NCBI GenBank assembly: GCA_964484185.1
Contig: CAZAEQ010000056.1
Location: 1 to 21,788, forward strand
Length of the DNA stretch: 21,788 nucleotides
Source of the DNA: F1-120-MAGs238 sp964484185
GTDB taxonomy: Bacteria; Planctomycetota; Phycisphaerae; Phycisphaerales; UBA1924
Direction: 5' to 3'
Part shown: piece by piece, positions 21,120-21,788 of the stretch
Layout of the letters: each line of letters starts with the position of its first letter
Numbering within the stretch: the first letter of the stretch is position 1
Translations under genes and position numbers: made by a program
Notes under the pieces: model-generated
The model's database searches: none
What the model saw: the letters and a program-made list of their open reading frames with translations, nothing else
What the model was told of the DNA's origin: nothing

Positions 21120-21148
21120 AATATACGCTTTACTGTTTCACAGTGCAA
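21120..21148 (-). promoter_or_regulatory. Sigma-70-like promoter of the H1-like gene with an internal palindrome
   Basis: On the minus strand TTGCAC (21148-21143) is followed after 17 nt by TATATT (21125-21120, 5 of 6 to TATAAT). The predicted transcript starts about 70 nt before the ATG. Between the hexamers and partly in the -35 box is a 13-nt interrupted palindrome, ACTGT-TTC-ACAGT (21132-21144), a possible operator. Confidence 0.5.
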
Positions 21149-21261
21149 CTATTGGGAGTATGGAATCGGGAATTTCTCCGGTGAAACGCACAAGCGCCAG
21201 CGGGGAACAATCCAGTGGACTACGAATCTCAATTGGCAGGTCAATTTTCAGGGGTAAGCAC

Positions 21262-21788
21262 ATGGCTGGTAAGACTGCGTTTTCTGCGTTCAAGCGAGTG
21301 TCAATGCTCGCCGGACTCATCGGTTCCATTTTCGTCACCGGTTGCACGCAATATCACACTCCCGGCGGCCCCGCCGACCTCCGCGTCCTGGGCCTGGGTT
21401 CAGAAAGTGCGTCCGCTGCTCTGAAAATGCCCGTCTCATCGCTGGTCGCCGTGGTGCGCGTCCAGGCTCCCGACTACCGATCAATGACCCGATCGGGCGT
21501 CACCGCTGGCTCAGTGTCAATGGTGCTTGAGGCAGACAGCGAAGATGCAGCAGATCTGCAGCGACTCGGCAGAATGTACGCAGTACGCGGCACCATCGGC
21601 CTCAACCGCATGGTCATGCCCGCGCAAATCTCCGGCCAGGCCGACCTCCGCGAAGCCGCCCGAGCTGCAGGTGCAGATGCGCTGTTTGTCTACACGCTCG
21701 ACACTAAGTTCTTCACCCCGGCTGATGTTGGCTACGGTGAACAACTTCGCCTCGGTGTCGCCAATAACTCAGCACATGTAGAGTCGGT
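21262..21788 (+). CDS. Lipoprotein of unknown function, 3' end cut off by the window
   Basis: An open frame from ATG 21262 continues past the right edge, giving 175 residues. It has a lipoprotein signal (KRVSMLAGLIGSIFVTGC, Cys28). The following domain (LVAVVRVQAPDYRSM, LQRLGRMYAVRGTIGLNRMVMPAQ, LREAARAAGADALFVYTLDTKF) suggests alternating strands and helices. The part around AARAAGADALFVYTLDT resembles periplasmic lipoproteins that report a per-gene variable, but I cannot name the family. AGGGGT 8 nt upstream supports the start. It is divergent from the H1-like gene. No function is claimed. Confidence 0.72.
   Translation, partial: MAGKTAFSAFKRVSMLAGLIGSIFVTGCTQYHTPGGPADLRVLGLGSESASAALKMPVSSLVAVVRVQAPDYRSMTRSGVTAGSVSMVLEADSEDAADLQRLGRMYAVRGTIGLNRMVMPAQISGQADLREAARAAGADALFVYTLDTKFFTPADVGYGEQLRLGVANNSAHVES

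Noticed and set aside
21044..21148. Longer start for the H1-like protein
   Set aside because: The added residues would be encoded across the predicted -10 and -35 boxes, while ATG 21043 has a well-spaced AGAGAGG.

Overview
The window reads as chromosomal DNA of a planctomycete, most likely class Phycisphaerae. This is inferred from three secreted proteins that end in paired FDYLDF-type dockerin repeats and a terminal Cys, from a lysine-rich histone H1-like protein, from many GTG/TTG starts, and from Ig-like and DNRLRE secreted proteins. No transposase, integrase, phage structural gene or CRISPR array was seen.

Layout. (1) Positions 1-6540 form an envelope c-type cytochrome region. A minus-strand series encodes a tetraheme protein (followed by a strong terminator), an NHL-propeller lipoprotein, a membrane-anchored pentaheme protein and a beta-barrel-like protein that runs off the left edge. 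A divergent plus-strand series encodes a hexaheme protein, a CcmC-like heme-handling protein and a CcmD-like peptide. A convergent small lipoprotein closes the region. (2) 6657-8570 is an orphan cytoplasmic PAS hybrid histidine kinase. It converges on (3) a yqjD/yqjE-like three-gene operon (8622-9520, minus). (4) 9841-10416 is a secreted Ig-like/dockerin protein behind a promoter that overlaps a perfect palindrome. (5) 10551-12809 is an NfeD-like membrane protein plus flotillin pair (yqiJ/yqiK-like). (6) 12981-15267 carries hpf, an EIIA-Ntr, HPr and a branched-chain aminotransferase with an unusual lysine-rich N-terminus, ending in a strong terminator. (7) A PilZ protein and nrdR follow. (8) 16334-18011 (minus) holds two tandem DNRLRE/dockerin paralogues; the leader of the first can form an H-type pseudoknot touching its start codon. 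(9) hisS, a terminator and tRNA-Gln(CTG) follow on the minus strand. (10) A degenerate trypsin-like secreted protein and the H1-like protein (minus) are followed by a divergent lipoprotein cut by the right edge.

How they fit together. The first 6 kb combines heme-bearing electron carriers, a surface propeller, a putative outer-membrane barrel and heme maturation genes, which suggests an envelope-spanning electron-transfer route; this is inference. The hpf-EIIA-HPr block resembles the regulatory PTS found near rpoN elsewhere, but rpoN, EI and HPr kinase are not in the window. All calls come from reading the sequence; no database search was run.
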